DNA of 64,000 bases from Pontederia crassipes (lineage: Eukaryota; Streptophyta; Magnoliopsida; Commelinales; Pontederiaceae), in contig CM060196.1 of NCBI GenBank assembly GCA_030549335.1, positions 69,896,139 through 69,960,138 of the forward strand. Direction: 5' to 3'. Within the stretch, counting starts at the first letter, position 1; the number at the start of each line of letters is the position of its first letter. The position numbers and the translations under genes are program-made. This document shows positions 62,321-64,000 of this stretch, in pieces. Under the pieces are notes generated by a model that was given only the letters and a program-made list of their open reading frames with translations, did not search any database and was not told where the DNA came from.

Positions 62321-62761
62321 TGTTACGAAAAGAGGGAGAGAGATCGCACGAAATATAGAAAAATACGAAGAGAAAAAATGGCGGTGTCTCTTTATTATGG
62401 AATAACGATGATTATAATGATGGGTCTCTGTTTAGACCCCTAGGAAGTTTATATAGACAATTCCTTTGACAGATAATAGGAATTACATACGGACTGTAAC
62501 TCTAAATAAATTTCCTGAAAATATGACACCTATCTCGTGATAAGGAAATAAATCAAATCCGAATCACATACAGAATACCCTTAAAATTTTGCTCAGGGGC
62601 TCCGCCCCCTTGCAACCCCCGCAGGGGGATCCCCCTGGATCCTCCCCTTGATCCCCCATAGGCTCGCTGACCGGGCAGCGAGACCACCGTAGGGGAATTC
62701 TGCTGAAGCGTCTGACTATGTAGGGGGACCAATTGGGTTCAGATTCAAGACATTATTAACA
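62321..62761 (-). mobile_element. 3' LTR of a Ty1/copia element
   Basis: Starts TGTTACGAAAAGAGG and ends TTATTAACA on the + strand, giving TGTTA/TAACA inverted termini. It lies directly after the pol region of the minus-strand copia element, with a polypurine-like AAGATGGAGATT (complement of 62762-62773) at its border. 441 bp. The other LTR is outside the window, so the duplication cannot be checked. It contains GC-rich palindromes near 62596-62640. Confidence 0.75.
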
Positions 62762-62836
62762 AATCTCCATCTTGACTTGAATTATCTTCAGAGCACAAAA
62801 GTACGCCACGCCGCCGCCACTCCCATCTTGAATCTA

Positions 62837-64000
62837 TTACCAAGTATTTATGTTAAGCAAGTCCAAACAATGTTGAAACTTGTCATAAGGAACAGATTTG
62901 GTGAACATATCAGCTGGATTGTCTTCAGTGCCAATCTTCTTCACCTTGATCATCTTCTCAGTGCGGATGAAGTGATATCTGACATCAATGTGTTTGGTTC
63001 TTTCATGATGTACTTGATCCTTGGCTAAACATATTGCACTCAGACTGTCACAGTACACTATAGTATGCTCCTGATGTAATCCGAGATCTCCAACTAAGCC
63101 TTTTAACCAGATACTTTCCTTGGCAGCTTCTGTCAGTGCCATGTATTCAGCCTTTGTAGTGAACAATGTAACTAATGGCTGAAGTGTAGCCTTCCAACTA
63201 ATAACTGAACTGTCCAAGTGAAGACATAGCCTGTCATAGATCATCTTCCGTCAACATCTCTAGCATAATCTGAATCTAAGTACCCTACAACCAAACACTC
63301 TTTATCACTTCTGTAGATGAGGCCAATATCAGATGTTCCTCTCAGATACCGAAAAATTCGCTTCACTGCTTGCCAGTGCTCCTTTCCTGTATAGCTCATG
63401 AACCTGCTGACAACACTGACTGCATGAGCAATGTCTGATCTTGTGCAAATCACGACATACATCAGACTTCCAACTACACTAGCATATGGAACCCGAGACA
63501 TGTACTCATTTTCTACTTCTGACTTTGGTGCGAAGGCAATAGAAAGATGAATATTTGCAGCTAATGGAGTATTCAAATACTTCGCTCCAGAATATAACTT
63601 TTCTGAGATAAGAAGAGTTTACCCTGTGCGCGATCCCTTAGAATTTGCATCCCCAGAATCTTCTGTGCTGCACCAAGATCTTTCATGTCGAATTCTGCAC
63701 TGAGGAGCTTCTTCAGATTCTGAATGTCTACCATGTTTCTGGCAGCAATAAGCATATCATCAACATACAAGAGCAGATAGATGGTGAAGCTGTCCTTCAC
63801 CTTCTTGTGATATACACATCAATCATAGGGATTTCGACTGAATTCCTTACTGATCATGAAGCTGTCGAACCTCTTGTACCATTGTCTGAAAGATTGCTTG
63901 GAGAAAAGCAGTTTTCACATCTAGTTGCTCGAGCTTTAGATTCTGATGTGCTACAAGAGCAAGTAGCACCCTGATAGAAGTATGTCTGACAATAGGTGAG
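62837..64000 (-). pseudogene. Ty1/copia pol 3' part (RT and RNase H), decayed, runs off the edge
   Basis: Read on the minus strand from 64000: a reverse-transcriptase stretch with LDVKTAFL (about 63930), then YLLLYVDDMLIAA, the YVDD polymerase box (about 63770), and LGMQILRD. Next come VPYASVVGSLMYVV, HAVSVVSRFM and the RNase H-like block with TKAEYMALTEAAKE, YCDSLSAICLAKD and HERTKHIDVRYHFIR, ending DNPADMFTKSV before the stop at 62837. The parts lie in three frames. Sequence between LDVKTAFL and the YVDD region is shortened (about 63890). A small deletion lies near 63590 and a stop plus frame change near 63215-63240. This is a dead copia polyprotein fragment of the common plant Tnt1/Tto1-like type. 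Confidence 0.85.

Overview
The window is nuclear DNA of a flowering plant. It shows GT-AG introns, TALE-homeobox, PLAC8-type and expansin coding sequence, and plant transposon families with intact target-site duplications (TSDs). GC-rich, Ala/Gly-rich first exons set in very AT-rich intergenic DNA suggest a monocot, but I cannot name the species. Gene density is low: three apparently intact genes, one dead gene, and otherwise mostly transposable elements and AT-rich sequence.

Layout. 1-3117: AT-rich, with a CACTA-like terminus fragment and a TTC microsatellite. 3121-9598: a PIF/Harbinger transposon with both of its usual genes (Myb/SANT-like and DDE transposase), both decayed. 9600-14500: AT-rich DNA with a GC-rich island, a ~480-bp tandem array and a small hAT element. 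16595-19905: a complete six-exon class II KNOX homeobox gene, KNAT7-like. 23034-36471: a retrotransposon cluster with three long TGTAAY...CGTTACA LTR-like units. The first is split by nested MULE and CACTA insertions; a SINE and a Tourist-like MITE lie between units 1 and 2. A broken alpha-expansin gene (32705-33650) lies between units 2 and 3. 38200-43599: a complete eight-exon PLAC8-type gene on the minus strand, including two micro-exons. 45634-46118: a MULE MITE. 50738-52065: a hAT element carrying gene-like DNA. 56451-58286: a three-exon membrane-protein gene. 58742-59942: a hAT-like repeat and a MULE foldback MITE. 62321-64000: the 3' LTR and decayed pol end of a Ty1/copia element that runs off the right edge.

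The three live genes are not an operon or an obvious pathway. The KNOX gene and the expansin relic both belong to families linked to cell walls, but nothing here ties them together. The strongest new observations concern mobile DNA: precise boundaries supported by TSDs for eight elements (Harbinger, two hAT, CACTA, two MULE MITEs plus a third nested MULE, a SINE) and for one LTR unit, the odd layout of the long LTR-like units (TATA boxes very near the left end), and the hAT element with possible captured sequence. I found no undescribed defence or metabolic system. All coordinates and splice sites were read by eye and should be checked against transcripts.
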